DNA of 64,000 bases. Source: Voacanga thouarsii. Its lineage: Eukaryota > Streptophyta > Magnoliopsida > Gentianales > Apocynaceae. Shown piece after piece: positions 47,351 through 59,608 of the stretch; within the stretch, counting starts at the first letter, position 1; each line of letters begins with the position of its first letter. The position numbers and the translations under genes were made by a program. Where the stretch lies: assembly GCA_026120185.1 (NCBI GenBank), contig JANUWF010001783.1, forward strand, positions 1,829,001-1,893,000, in the 5' to 3' direction. The notes under the pieces were generated by a model. That model worked only from the letters and a program-made list of their open reading frames with translations, was not told the DNA's origin and ran no database searches.

Positions 47351-47407
47351 TGGTTTAGTGGTTAGAGCCTTAGAATTAATTCTTGAGGTCTTGGGTTCAA
47401 ATTCTAT
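47351..47407 (+). other. tRNA-like A and B boxes in solo LTR copy 2
   Basis: TGGTTTAGTGGTTAGAGCC (47351-47369) and GGGTTCAAATTC (47393-47404) are 42 bases apart start to start, close to tRNA spacing. D-arm pairing and a T-loop-like TTCAAAT can be drawn. The acceptor stem is missing. Confidence 0.6.
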
Positions 47408-50301
47408 CATAGGAGCTTTAGCTTGGTTAAGTTTTATTTTTACTTGGAAAGTATCATTTTCGGCCTTATGTGTTGGGAGTAGGGTAGAGATGTTGTCCTA
47501 AGAGAGACATGACAGGAATATCCAAATCCTACTCCTTTGCTTCACACAAAATTCCTAAGGGGAATTCACTTCCTCTTAATCCTTAATTTTTCCTATTTCT
47601 CAACTCATTAGTTTGATCAAATTGTTCTAGCCATTTTCTTTCCAAAAATTCCAGCTAGGTTCTATGGCTTTGAAGGTTCAAAATTTCTTAGTAAAGGACA
47701 TCATATGGACCGAAACAATGGAAGAGGGGGAAAGATTTCAAGTAAATTAAATTCCTTAGTGAACTTTCTAAAAATTTACTCTAGCTAGGTTCATTTCCCT
47801 TCCTGCATAGAATTGAAATTTTTCTAGCTTTGTGTGCCTTCAAGGTGTTGAAATTCTTAACCATTATTCCCTCCCAAATGTTTCCAGAAAAATGGTCCTT
47901 TTGATCAGCTTAGAATCTAGATTTTTCTGGCTATTTTCGGACTGCACAAAGGTGGTGCAAAACCAGAAAAATCCTTGGGCAAATCGCAGCTTTGGAGGTC
48001 CGAAACCAAGCTGTTTTCTTCCAGTTTTTTTTCAGCACCTTAGCCATGTTTTTCCTCCATGAAGAAGGCTGGAAACCAGCCTTGAAATCCCCTAAAATTT
48101 CCCTTCAAACTCCCTACAAACCGTCTGGAAAAGGGCAGCCGAAAACTGCCCAGAAAATTCCAGCAAGTAGTGAATCTGTGCAGTAGTTTTTCCAGCTTTG
48201 TTTCCTAATTCTCTCCTAGCCGAAACTCCATCCTTTTTTCTGCACAAACCACCCTTAAACCTCCATTAACTAAACTCCATTGTCCTTCCGAAGCTTCTGC
48301 ACGAAAATCCCATCATGCCTGCCTAAAAGATTTCCAAAAAAAATCTACAATCATGCCTTGATTTGGATACCAAAATTCCAGCCACCATGATTTAACAACT
48401 TTCCATAAAATGTACTTCAAACAACCAGACCTTCCCTTCACCATTATACTCCTTAATTTTAGCCACCCTTAGCCTCCTTCAACCAGCTTCCATTCAGCCA
48501 AAATACTGCTCCAAAATTCGTCCATGGCAGATTCCCAAAAGCCCTCTAATAATCAAAGATATTCTTGTTATATCTAGTTTCCAAATTTGCTTCCCAAAAA
48601 TATTCTTTAAGGATTTCAACAACTAGTCTTTCCTTTTTCCTTCCAAACCAGAAAATCATCTTCCTAAACCCTACAAACAATTCGGAAGCCCTAATCTCTT
48701 CAGAATTTCGGTAGCCTCCCATCCAAAAGCTCTCTACTCTCTTCAACTTTCAAGAACACATAGTACACCAAGAACACCTACTCCTTCCTTTCACCTAATA
48801 CCTCTCCAAATCACTTCAAACTACCTCTAAAAATTCCAGATTTCATCTATTCGTTGCTGTGAGTCCATCCGTACCATTTTTAACATCAAACTACAAAATC
48901 CAACTTGCACTTTTGGATAAAAAACCAGAAATTTTATGAGGACTCAAGAACACCTTCAAGGTAGGATTATTCAATCAACTTCATCTTCGCTAATCTTCAA
49001 TCTCTAATGAACATATATGTGTTTAAACATGCTAATGAGCTTTCTTCTTCTCTTTTCTCTCTCTCTCTCTCTTGGCCGAACTACTCACCTTCTTGGCCAA
49101 CTAGTTGTCCCTTAGCTAATTTTATTTCATGAATAAAATATTTTATAATATGATTTTGCTAGTAATTTCGAAAAAACCCTAGGAGGGGTAGATTTGGATT
49201 ATTATATATAATAAGAATATTTTAGTCAAATAAATAATAGCTTGTGCAAGAAAAAAAATATATATATAGATATTATTTAAAATAATAAAATCAATTAAAG
49301 CCTTTTTTTTGGGAATAATTATAGTTAGTAAAATATTTATTTCTAAAAATTTAATTATTATCTTTTAATCAAAACCCATTAAAGAATTATTTATTATTTT
49401 TCAAGCAAGATTCATTAAATTTATTTTCAACTAATTTTAGGTATCAATTAATTTCTAACAACTAAATTATTAATAAATTATTATTTTACCTAATACCACC
49501 TAGGACTCTTCATCAGATAAACTCTAAATTTTTCTTAGCAAGATTTAAACCTTCAACTTATCAGTACCTATTTCCCAAAACTCTAATTATTTTAAATATC
49601 AAAATTAGCCTTGGCTTATAAACCTTTTTATTTATTATTTGGCCTTAAAGCTTGTGAAACTAAGATCATGGTTGTAGTAGTGAGTTGAGTTAGTTTACTT
49701 GTGAAAGTGGATTTTGGCTTGAGTTTGATTATGGTTTGTATTTATCCCATGCGGGGTTAGGTCAGCTGTTGGAGACCTTTGTTGTGAGCAAGGATCAGGT
49801 AAGCTCCTGCATAAAACCTGTTTGATGAAAAATGATTTTTTTTTATGGCAAGCCAAATGTAGAGTACATGGTCACGCATTTCTATAAAGGCAATTGAGGA
49901 ATATTTCCATTCTCATTTCAGACAAATAAATTATTTGCAAATCAAGGGGTGGTTTTACTCAAAACCTAAAACTCTTTCTAAAATCAATTTTGCCCCAAAC
50001 GTTGGAAAACCTTAATTGCCATTTTCAAGTGGAACTATGTTTTGTTCATTTTTTCCTCCAAGTGGGATACGTTACGTTGAGTACTCAATATGGGTAGGCT
50101 AGTAGTACTAGTTTTGAAGAGCAAAAATAAGTCTTCTGGCAGGAGGCCTCCTCCAGAAGATGAACTCAACTTAGAGAAACGTCAGTACTACTTAGTCATG
50201 CCGGTCCGAGCTAGTAGTTTTTATTTCAGTCAAGTGACTGTGTTTTGCTGGAATGGACATCGGTTGTTGTTTGGGTATAGAGAAGAAGGAGTATCTTGCC
50301 C

Positions 50302-50320
50302 GGTAGGCCGATCACCTACC
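50302..50320 (+). other. Conserved hairpin in solo LTR copy 2
   Basis: GGTAGG and CCTACC stem with a 7-base loop; same element as at 10564-10582 and 57778-57796. Confidence 0.55.
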
Positions 50321-50936
50321 TTTTGTCAGTCTGCACAAAGTGTGGCATTCTGACCGGTAGTATGCACAAAGTGTGGCATACTGACCATCCGGTTATGGGG
50401 CCCAACGTGTGGTAACCCATAATCTTTTCTTTTGAGTGGTTGATCTTATAAATTATGTATGGCTGGAAAAGCCAAAAACACCACTCTTGTTTTTTATTAA
50501 TGTGTATTACTTGCCAATATTTCTCTTATAAAGATTTCACACTTTGCATCCACGAACTGTTTTCACTGAACACCCAAAGCACACATGGACTTACTGAAAT
50601 TTCTGTCTCATCACCTTTTTACCATGATTTCAGGCCGATCCTGCTGTGGGGATGAGTAGCTAGTATTATCTACCTTGGAAGAGAATGTTGTCTTTTATTT
50701 TTATGTATTGCTTTGGGGAGTTGATAGTGGATAATTTTATTTATGGATTTTTTTTTCTTTTGGGAATTCATGGTTTTATTCGTGGATTTATTCTTGGGTT
50801 GTAATAAATTTTAAGTTAAGTTATTATTTTATTCTACTATTTTATTTGTGTGACCTAGTTATAAAGACCCCTTGTCCTTTGGATGGGGTGACATCCCCAG
50901 CCCTGTTGGGCCTAGGTAGCGGGGTGTTACAATATA

Positions 50937-51590
50937 CTAAGATATTCTATAATGTTCTAAGAGTTTTCATGAGTTTCTAGACTTTGATGACTAAGCTAGA
51001 CACATTACCACTTCCACAAACTTCTACACATTTCCATTTATGTCTAAGCATGACAAATCACCACTAAATGATTAGGAGAAACACTAGAAATAGAGCTAAG
51101 AGGGTAGCAGACAAGGGAGAGAGAGAATAGCCTAGAGAAAGAACAAAATAAAAAGAGAGAGCATACGAAAAATTGAAGAAAAAGAAAGAGAAAAAAGAGA
51201 AAGAAAGAGAAGGAGATGAGAAAGGAAAAAAAAGGAGAACTGAGAGGGGAAAAAAAGAGAAGAGAGAATGAAATAACAAGAAGAAGAGAAATTAGCAACT
51301 TAGTTGATTCACTTAGGATGGTACAATTTATCCTTCTTGAATTAACTTTATTTTATACATAATATGGATTCTTGTGCATGTTTATTAGTGAATTATGTAT
51401 AGTTGAATAGAAATGTGATAATTAATGTATTATGTGGTGAATGATGTGTTATGTGTTGGGAAATGGAGATTGGGTATTAGAAGAAGAAGGATTGCATATT
51501 TTATGTAAAACCACATGCTTACATGATTAGATTGTGTTGTTCGTCATTTGGTTTTGATATATGATTAGTTGATTATGTGAGAAATGCTAT

Positions 51591-51629
<39 letters not shown>

Positions 51630-53211
51630 TGTATATGTGTTAATAGCCAAATATTATGATGTTTGTCAATAAAGAATAGGATAGTATAAAAATTGATTGT
51701 TAGTATAAGAAGGCATAGGAAGAGTATATAGAGGAATACATGACATTATTATTATGATTGGTGTTAGAAAACTGATATACGTATATGTATTCAATCTATA
51801 TACTAGATTTCGTGGGAGGAAAAGATGTGGAGTTTCGAACATAGGACATGAATCCTTTTGTTGCTAGGACTTAAGGTAAGTCCCTGCATCTCAAACTCAT
51901 TTTCATGTGTAGCCAGAATTTCATAAAGCTTTTTATATGCACATGAAAGTTGATATTTTGGAATGAAACTTTGATGCAAAATATTAGCGAATGGAAAACG
52001 GAAGCATGTTATTTATTTAAAGGTTTGATATGATGTATTTAAATATGCTTCCTTATGAGTTTTGGATATCATCTAGTTATGATGAGATGAATATAAAATA
52101 TTGCATGGTTTTCTCCAAATATCAATTATTGAAATGATCATGCATAACATGAATTGCAAAACTTATGGCACGGTTTTAATTGTGAAATCCTGGAGATTGA
52201 ATACACATATGTATATCAATTTGAGTAATGAGATTTTCGAAAAAATAAATGTTTGAAAGGATGTTGGATTAGGATAATGTGAAGTGGTATTGAGATATTG
52301 CGGTGATCAAGCTTTGAGTCCTCAACATGGATTTGACTGGTACACTAGCAAACATTGAGATAGATGACCCCAAATAACCTAACTAGTTCTGGAGTTCATC
52401 CTACTCTAAATGGGGTGATAGGACATTGGAATTAGCCATCCATACCTAGCAACACTTCGGTGGTTTAAAAGGAGGTCGGCCGAGGGACACTCGTGCCGGT
52501 ATGGCAGGCTATGATGTTATTCAAAGTGTGATTGATTGTATTGTACGCACTAAGTTAATCATGCATTTTATCTTGTTCATAGGATTGAGATCTAATGGTG
52601 TTGATGTTTCAGTTGGACTAGTGTTCCTTCCGTGTAATATCGCAATGTGAATTACTATGGGTATTGGATATGGAAATTGTATTTTGAGAATATTGTTTGA
52701 TTTGTTGCTAAAAGCTCAATTTTATTTTACATATAGTGCCATAATGGTCTGAACAACCATATTGGTATAGCTTTTTCCAAATATATATATATGTATATAT
52801 TTTCAGTAAATGTGTTACTTACTTCAAAAGCATGCATCATGAAAGATATTTTGTCAAAATTTCATAGCACACACTAGGACTTATTGAGATTATATCTCAC
52901 ACGGTTTATTCATGTTTTTAGGCCAACTTGTATAGGTCCTCGACTTGTATAGGCTCAAGACCTGAGAGAGGAAAGTTGATGTGTTTTGGAAATACTTTAT
53001 ATTTTGGGTATTCAGATTTTACAAGCTATATTCTAGAAAGCTTGTAAGGACTAATGTTAACTTATGTTCTAAGTTTTTGATCAAGTTTCCTTTGAAAGTT
53101 ATTAAAGCTTTTTAGTTTATTTACTTAATTATTTCATTATGAAGACCTCTTGTTATTTAGATGGGTCGACATCCACAATCATTTGGGCCCTATGGTTGTG
53201 GGGTGTTACAA
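50937..53211 (+). repeat. Gag-only element, 5' LTR second part
   Basis: Continues the LTR after the solo LTR and ends GGTTGTGGGGTGTTACA next to the primer-binding site. It includes a purine-only-like tract (51060-51290) and an AT microsatellite (51593-51624). The U5 end resembles that of the 4-kb solo LTR family (GGGTCGACATCC against GGGGTGACATCC), so the two families are related. Confidence 0.85.
51060..51290 (+). repeat. Long purine-rich tract
   Basis: Over about 230 bases the + strand is overwhelmingly A and G (AAAGAGAAAGAAAGAGAAGG type). The - strand open frames here are artefacts of this composition. Confidence 0.9.
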
Positions 53212-53230
53212 ATAGTATCAGAGTGTACGT
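53212..53230 (+). promoter_or_regulatory. Primer-binding site of the gag-only element
   Basis: AATAGTATCAGAGTGT follows the LTR end GTGTTACA; TAGTATCAGAG differs by one base from the tRNA-iMet complement TGGTATCAGAG. Confidence 0.75.
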
Positions 53231-53264
53231 TTAGGTGCTTGGGACTAGTAGCCAGTTATGTTGT

Positions 53265-54715
53265 TGATAGGGGCTAAATTCATCAATAGTGTCCTAGTTA
53301 ATTGAGAGTATTTTAGGACACGTTTGATATAATAATTAGTCATATTCTTTCATATTTGATATTTTACCTTGGAAAAGGTATTTTGGTGATTTTATGCAGA
53401 ATTGCATAAAAAAAAAAATAATGAAACAACTGTTGCCATCTAGTGCACGACCGGCGCTAGGCGTGTCCCATGGAGCCAGTGCTGACCCTAGGCTAGAATA
53501 GGGGAAAAAGCTTTTTTTTTTTTTTAAAAAAAAAAAAAATAGAGTACGTTGAGTGTGAACAGAGCATGACTGGCACTAGTCGTAAGGGATTGGGCCGGTG
53601 TTGGCCTAACACTGTCCAAAGACGGTGAAGACTCAGTTTTGCGCGTAGATTTGAAAATTTCCTAAGCGTTTTGGTATTTTTTTTGTTAACTTGTACTTGA
53701 CCTAGAACTTTTAGGGAACGATTTTTAGCACATTGGGAGCCTATTTAAGCGAGAAAAAAAAAAGAAAAATGTGTGAATCCAATGATCAAAGTAGCTAATC
53801 AATCATTAAAGAGGAGATTTATTAATCATAGGGCATTATTCAAGAAGGTCTTCAAGGAGAAGAAGGGGGTCTGTCTATGAGTTCTTTCTTTTATCTTTAT
53901 TTTCTTTTTCTAGAATAATAATGTGATTAATGTTTTTTTTTTTTTTGTAATTTGACATTATTTTGGGATTCATGATTTTTAGGTTAGTTTAGTTATTTGA
54001 CCAGTTTATTATTATTCATGGTGGTTACTTGTTATTATTGAAGAATTGAAGAATTTAGATTTTCTTGTAATTGAATTGGGAAACGATGTTAGGAGTTAAT
54101 TTAATTTCATTGATTTCATATTTGTTATCTCTTAACAGACTTGAGAAATGGAGTTAAAAACAAAAAACCAAGGTAATGGAAAATTAGTTGATTTCAACTA
54201 AAGTATAGGGTTATTGACTAATTTCATGTTTATTATCACCTAGAGTATAGGGATAACTGTTGAAGGATGAGTTTAAAGCATCTTTTGGTTATGTTGGTTT
54301 AATTGGGAAATTTGCTATGTTAATCATGTGATGGTGAGTCTATGACTTAGGAAATGATTGGATTCTATATTAATTCCTTCATGATGCCAAGATAATAATT
54401 AATTGTGATAACTGCTAAGTAATTCATGTTTATGTCTTCAAGAATATTTAGCTAAATTACATAATCTTTCATCCTTGAGTTGTATATATTTTTCTTTTTA
54501 TTCTGTTATCACTTTATTAGATTGATTAAATAATGAATGAAAAGTAACAATGGTAGTTGTTCCTTGAGGATCAATACTTGTTAATTTCCTATACTATGCT
54601 TGCGATGAGTATACTTGCTCATATGTATAATTTGGGGATTAATATTTTAATTAAAACTTAGATAGGGATGAATTTAACTTTGTATGATTTTTATGCACCC
54701 AAATTTTACGCATCA
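53265..54715 (+). mobile_element. Solo LTR, Athila-like family (1451 bp)
   Basis: Starts TGATAGGGGC, ends TACGCATCA, and is flanked by the perfect target duplication GTTGT (53260-53264 and 54716-54720). It belongs to the same LTR family as 3715-5235, but is clearly divergent. It inserted about 50 bp after the LTR end of the gag-only element. CpG motif remnants are at about 53449-53600. Confidence 0.92.
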
Positions 54716-54720
54716 GTTGT

Positions 54721-55119
54721 GAAATTCGAAACTATCAGATTTAGATAAGATGATCCTTAGAAATCGAAGGATGATTCAATTAAATAGTGGATGAAGACTT
54801 GATTCTCAATAGCAAGAGATTGGATAAGGTTGATAAGTAATTTGGAGATGTTTGCAATTATGTGTTTATTCCTATTGGAAATATGTGCTTATATGCTACG
54901 ATTTTGAATTTTGATATTTATGGTATTTGATAGAATTATAGGTATTTATTGATGCCTATTTGCATCTATGTTATATAATATGAACATAGTATGCATATAT
55001 ATGAACAATTTTGCCTATTAGAAGTTTAAATTGCCAGATCAATGGTATTAAGTGCCTGGAAAAACTTGTACCGCGGTATGCAATAACGAGAGAGCTTTGA
55101 CAGTAAATCGACAAGTCCA
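54721..55119 (+). other. Leader of the gag-only element
   Basis: About 400 AT-rich bases between the solo LTR and the Gag pseudogene; no gene or motif recognised. Confidence 0.5.
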
Positions 55120-56036
55120 AAGAGATAATCCGATGGCAAATCCTTCATGAGCGGGTGAAGCGAAAGGAATGGAAGAAGTTACTGTGGCCTAGACTTTTAG
55201 GACAATGACATAGATATTGCAAAACTTAATAGAGAAAAAGGATCAGAAGGGTGATGATGATGTGTTAGAAAAGTTTCTAAAATTTCAGCTACCGATATTC
55301 CTAGGAGAAGCCCAGCAAGATCAAAAAGTTGAAATGTGGCTAGAAAGTATGGAAGGTTTTTTTGAACTCTGAATTACTCAGAAGAGAGAATGGTCAAATT
55401 TGCGGCCTTTCGTTTTAAAGTGGTAGGGAAAGATTGGTGGACCAGGGTCCACGAAGTATGGGATTAGAAAGGGGATGAATAGAGTTGGAACACGTTTGTG
55501 ACAGTATTTAGGGCGAAGCATATTCAACAATGGATAATTGAGAATTAGGAGGATGAATTTCAAACTTTAAGGAAAGGAAATGTGACAATTGCCTAATATG
55601 TAGCACAATTTACCAAGTTATCCAAGTGTTGCCGTCATCTGATAAACACTGAACAAAATCGTGCTCGTTAGTATATTAATGGTTTAAGACTAGAGTTAAG
55701 ATGTGCACTAGCTCCTTTTCCACCTATGACATATGTTATTGTTGTGGACAATGCTACTAGAATAGAGAATGCAGATAATATTAAAATTGCAAGTAGAATT
55801 GTCCCACTTGTCAAGAAATTTCCTATTAAGAGATCACTAGATCAACAAGGGACTAGCAAAGGAAAGCAAGCTGAAACCACTTTGGTTGAGAATAATTCGA
55901 ATGAAATAGTTTGTTATTCATGTGGAAAAAGAGGACACATGCAAAGGGATTGTTGGAACAAGAATAATCATCAACGGTGTTATAATTGCAAGGATTCTAC
56001 ACATTTAACGAATGATTGCCCAAAGTTGCAGTAGAC
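55120..56036 (+). pseudogene. Ty3/gypsy gag with two zinc knuckles
   Basis: Starts near MANPS in a broken frame. Recognisable blocks are FLGEAQQDQKVEMWLESMEG, WTRVHEVWD, FRAKHIQQWI, DEFQTLRKGNVTIA, YVAQFTKLSKCC and INGLRLELRCALAPF, the usual course of a gypsy Gag. The last 102 codons (55726-56034) are open and end with two CCHC knuckles, CYSCGKRGHMQRDC and CYNCKDSTHLTNDC. Stops at several Gln or Trp positions break the N-terminal half. No protease or polymerase follows; 200 bp later the polypurine tract starts. Gag would coat element RNA. Confidence 0.88.
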
Positions 56037-56242
56037 TACCCAAAGAAATTCGAACAATGAAGAGAGTGGTTCAAATCATGGGAAAAATTACCTAAAACCA
56101 CAAGGGAAAGCAAAGGTATATGCGATGGATAGAAATTTGTTGGAAACAGATTCTACTATAATTGAATATATGATCACCACCCAAGACTAAAAAGTAAAAG
56201 ATCTATTGCAAGAAATTTTGAGGATGAATTTTTTTTTTTTTT

Positions 56243-56254
56243 AGAAGGAGAGAA
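56243..56254 (+). promoter_or_regulatory. Polypurine tract of the gag-only element
   Basis: AGAAGGAGAGAA, after a T run, lies directly before the LTR start TGTAATACCC at 56255. Confidence 0.75.
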
Positions 56255-57020
56255 TGTAATACCCTCCTGGGGAATCCTTGTGAAAAGCAGTAAGACAAGT
56301 GTTGGCAATTAAATTGGTAAACACCGAGAAGGAATTATTTTGGGAAAGGATAGTTGGAGAGTTGTTTTAAGAATCCAGAAATATTCATTGACAACAATTA
56401 TTCTTCTTGTCATGTTAATTTGCATATATAACATGCTTGTGCTATATGCTTCCTTATTTGATTATTTTGTTAATATATTTATTACACACACACACACACA
56501 CATAAATATATATATGTTTATCATACTACATTATGGTCCAATTTTAATTATTATATATGGGTGACCTAATAATATCTTTACAACTTAAACTTGGGGTGGC
56601 CAACCTAAATTATTAAAGATCTTAGATATTTTAATTTATATTATATATTATTACTATATTTTTGGTGGCCCACCTTAATTAATTATTTTGACGACTAATC
56701 TATGTGGTGGCCTACCTTAATCAATGATTTTGGTGAGTCATCTATATGGTGGTCCACCTTAATAATTCCTTATATAATACATTATTTATATAAACTTATA
56801 TTATCCTAATATAAGTATATATATATATATGTATATATACACAAAATTATATTATTATATTGTTATTATATTATTATGATTATAATAGATTTTATAATAT
56901 GATATCATATGATATGTTTTTAGACATATATTACTTATTACACTGCTATATTATTATATTATAGTAATATATATTATAGTAGTATTCTTATATTATTAGT
57001 ATATGATATTATAATTATAT
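56255..57020 (+). repeat. Gag-only element, 3' LTR first part
   Basis: Starts TGTAATACCC. It pairs with 46334-47100 from about 56297 on. It contains a CA microsatellite (56483-56502). Copy 3 of the 4-kb solo LTR interrupts it at 57020. Confidence 0.85.
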
Positions 57021-57399
57021 TGTAACACCCCGCTACCTAGGCCCAACAGGGCCGAGAATGTCGCCCTGTCCAAAGGACAAGGGATCTTTATAACTAGGTC
57101 ACACAATCAAAATGATCGAATAAAAACAATACCTTAAACATAAAACTTATTACAATCTAAGAATTCTAAACAAATCCAGAATAAAAATTATCCACTCTCA
57201 ACTCCCTAAAGCATTACATAACAATAGATAACAAAAATCTCTTCCAAGGTAGACAACACTAGCTACTCATCCCCACAGCAGGATTGACCTGAAATTATGG
57301 TAAAAAGAGGTGATGAGATAAAAAATCTCAATAAGTCTGTGTGTGCTTTGAGTGTCCAGTGAAACCAGTTCGTGAATGCAAAGTATAAAATCTTCATAA

Positions 57400-57770
57400 G
57401 AGAAATACTGGCAAGCAATAAACAATAGTCAAAATCAAGGGTAGTGTTTTGGCTTTTCCATCTATATATGATCAATAAAATCAACCACTCAAAAAGGTGG
57501 TCATGGGTTACCACACGTTGGGCCCCATAACCATACAATAGTCAGAATGCCACACTTTCTACAGACTGACAAAAGAAAAGATACTGGCAAACAATAAATG
57601 ATGTTCAAAAGCAAGAGTGGCGTTTTGGCTTTTCCAACCATACAGGTACAATAAAATCAACTACTCAAAAGGTGGCTATGGGTTACCACACGTTGGGCCC
57701 TACATCCGCATGATCAGTATGCCACACGTTGGGCGTACTGCCAGTCAGACTGCCACACTTTGTGCAGACT
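57400..57770 (-). repeat. Tandem duplication in solo LTR copy 3
   Basis: Two direct copies of about 180 bp, each with GTTTTGGCTTTTCCA and GGGTTACCACACGTTGGGCC. Copies 1 and 2 have this segment once. Confidence 0.8.
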
Positions 57771-57777
57771 GATAATA

Positions 57778-57796
57778 GGTAGGTGATTGGCCTACC
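57778..57796 (-). other. Conserved hairpin in solo LTR copy 3
   Basis: GGTAGG and CCTACC stem around a 7-base loop (TGATTGG), matching the two other copies. Confidence 0.55.
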
Positions 57797-59569
57797 GGGT
57801 AAGATTCTCCTCCTTCTCTACACCCAAACAAAACTGGTTGTCCACTCCGACAACACATAGTCCACATGACTGAAAACTGCTAACTCGGACCGGCATGACT
57901 AGGTAGTACTGACGTTTCTCTATGTTGAGTTCATCTTCTGAAGGTGACCTCCTACCAAAAGACTCACTAATGCTCTTCAAAACTAGTACTACTAGCCTAC
58001 ACTTATTGAGTACTTAACATAGTTTATTCCACTTGGGAGAAAACGGATAAACATTACTTTACTTGAAAATGGTAATCAAGGGTTTCCAAAGTCTTTGTCA
58101 AAATTAGTTTAGAAACAGTTTAGTGTTTGAATAAAATTACTTGTTGATTTTCAAATAATTGGTTTGACAGAAACAAGAAAGGAAACAGTCCCTAATTTCC
58201 TTTACCAAATCAGTGTTCACAACTTCGGGTTTAGCTTGCCATAATAACTTTTTGCAATAACAAGTTTTATGCAGGAACTTACTTGATCCTTGCTCAAAAT
58301 AAAGGTCTTCAACAGCTGAACTAACCCCGCCTGGGGTAAACAAAGTCATAATTAAACATAAGCTAAGATTGACCTTTACAAATAATTCTAACTTAACTTA
58401 CTGCAACCATGGTCCTAATGTCCTAAGCTTAAGGCTAGATAATAAATAAAAGAGTTTATAAACTAAGTCTAGTTTGATATTAAAATAATTAGGGTTTTGG
58501 AAATAGGTACTAATAAGTTGAAGGTTTAAATCTTGCTAAAAATAAATTAGAGTTTATTTGATAAAGGGTCCTAGGTGGTATTAGGTAAAATAATAATCTA
58601 TTAATAATTATTGCTAGAAAATAATTGGTAACTAAAACTAGTTGTAAGTAAATTTTAATGGGATTTGATTGAAAGATAATAAATAAATTTTAATAGTATT
58701 TATGAATATAAGACTTACAAAATTAATATTTTACCTATTATGAATATTCATATGAAAGGCTTTATTATTATTTTCTATATATTTTATTTTATATAAAATC
58801 TATATATTTTATTTCTTTAATAAAAGCCATTATTTATTTGACTAAAATATCCTTATTTTATATATAATAATCCAAATATACCCTTCCTAGGGTTTTCAAA
58901 ATTTACTAGAAAGAATTATAGCATTAATCATTTTATTGAAGAAATAAAATTAGCTTAGGGACAACTAGGTCACGATCATATTTCCATTGCTACCCACAAT
59001 CATGAATATATACTCCACTCCAATTCATCAAATCATCCAAAACATGAATAAAGGCATAGATCTAAATTTACCAAGATATGATCCAACCTCTACCAACATA
59101 TACATATTCATGGCTTTAACAAATATACATGAACATAAATCCTATTCACCAAAGGTGACATAATCTCTAACATGATTGATCACATATACCACTCACGACA
59201 TGGAGACGTGCATTAAACCCTAAAAACGCCATACAATCAACCAAGACAATCAACTCATATATCAATCCTATCTCCATCATATACACACATCTATTCATGC
59301 TTCAATCTCAACTCATCACAACAACACATGCTCAAATCCTAATCATAATCCATCTCCTTCCAATATCATCCTAGAGACATGAATTTAGAACTTAAAGAGA
59401 GGGTTGAAGAGGCTTACTTGATTGATGAGCACCTTGGAGTAGGTTCGAAGGGATCCTTACTCTTAGGAGACTTGATCCATCTAAGAGAGAAGAAGAAAAT
59501 ATGGCTATGGTTGAAGTAACCATTCGGCCAAGAGAGAGAAAGAGAGAGAGAAGAGAAAGAGAGAGTCTA

Positions 59570-59570
<1 letters not shown>

Positions 59571-59604
<34 letters not shown>
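59571..59604 (+). repeat. GT microsatellite in solo LTR copy 3
   Basis: GT run next to a GA-rich tract; absent from the same place in copy 1. Confidence 0.95.

Positions 59605-59608
<4 letters not shown>

Larger units (their letters stand above)
47101..50931 (+). mobile_element. Solo LTR, 4-kb gypsy family, copy 2
   Basis: Starts TGAAACCCCAG and ends GGGGTGTTACA, 3831 bp, with a perfect target duplication ATATA (47096-47100 and 50932-50936). It is inverted relative to copies 1 and 3. It lies in an AT-rich part of the LTR of the gag-only element. No coding frames are supported. Confidence 0.9.

Noticed and set aside
47344..47415. Possible functional tRNA gene on the + strand
   Set aside because: A and B boxes are present, but no acceptor stem can be paired and the T stem is mostly wobble pairs. 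It is inside a repeated LTR.
51044..51298. Leu/Phe/Ser-rich protein on the - strand, resembling a membrane protein
   Set aside because: It is a by-product of a purine tract; reading pyrimidines gives only Phe, Leu and Ser.
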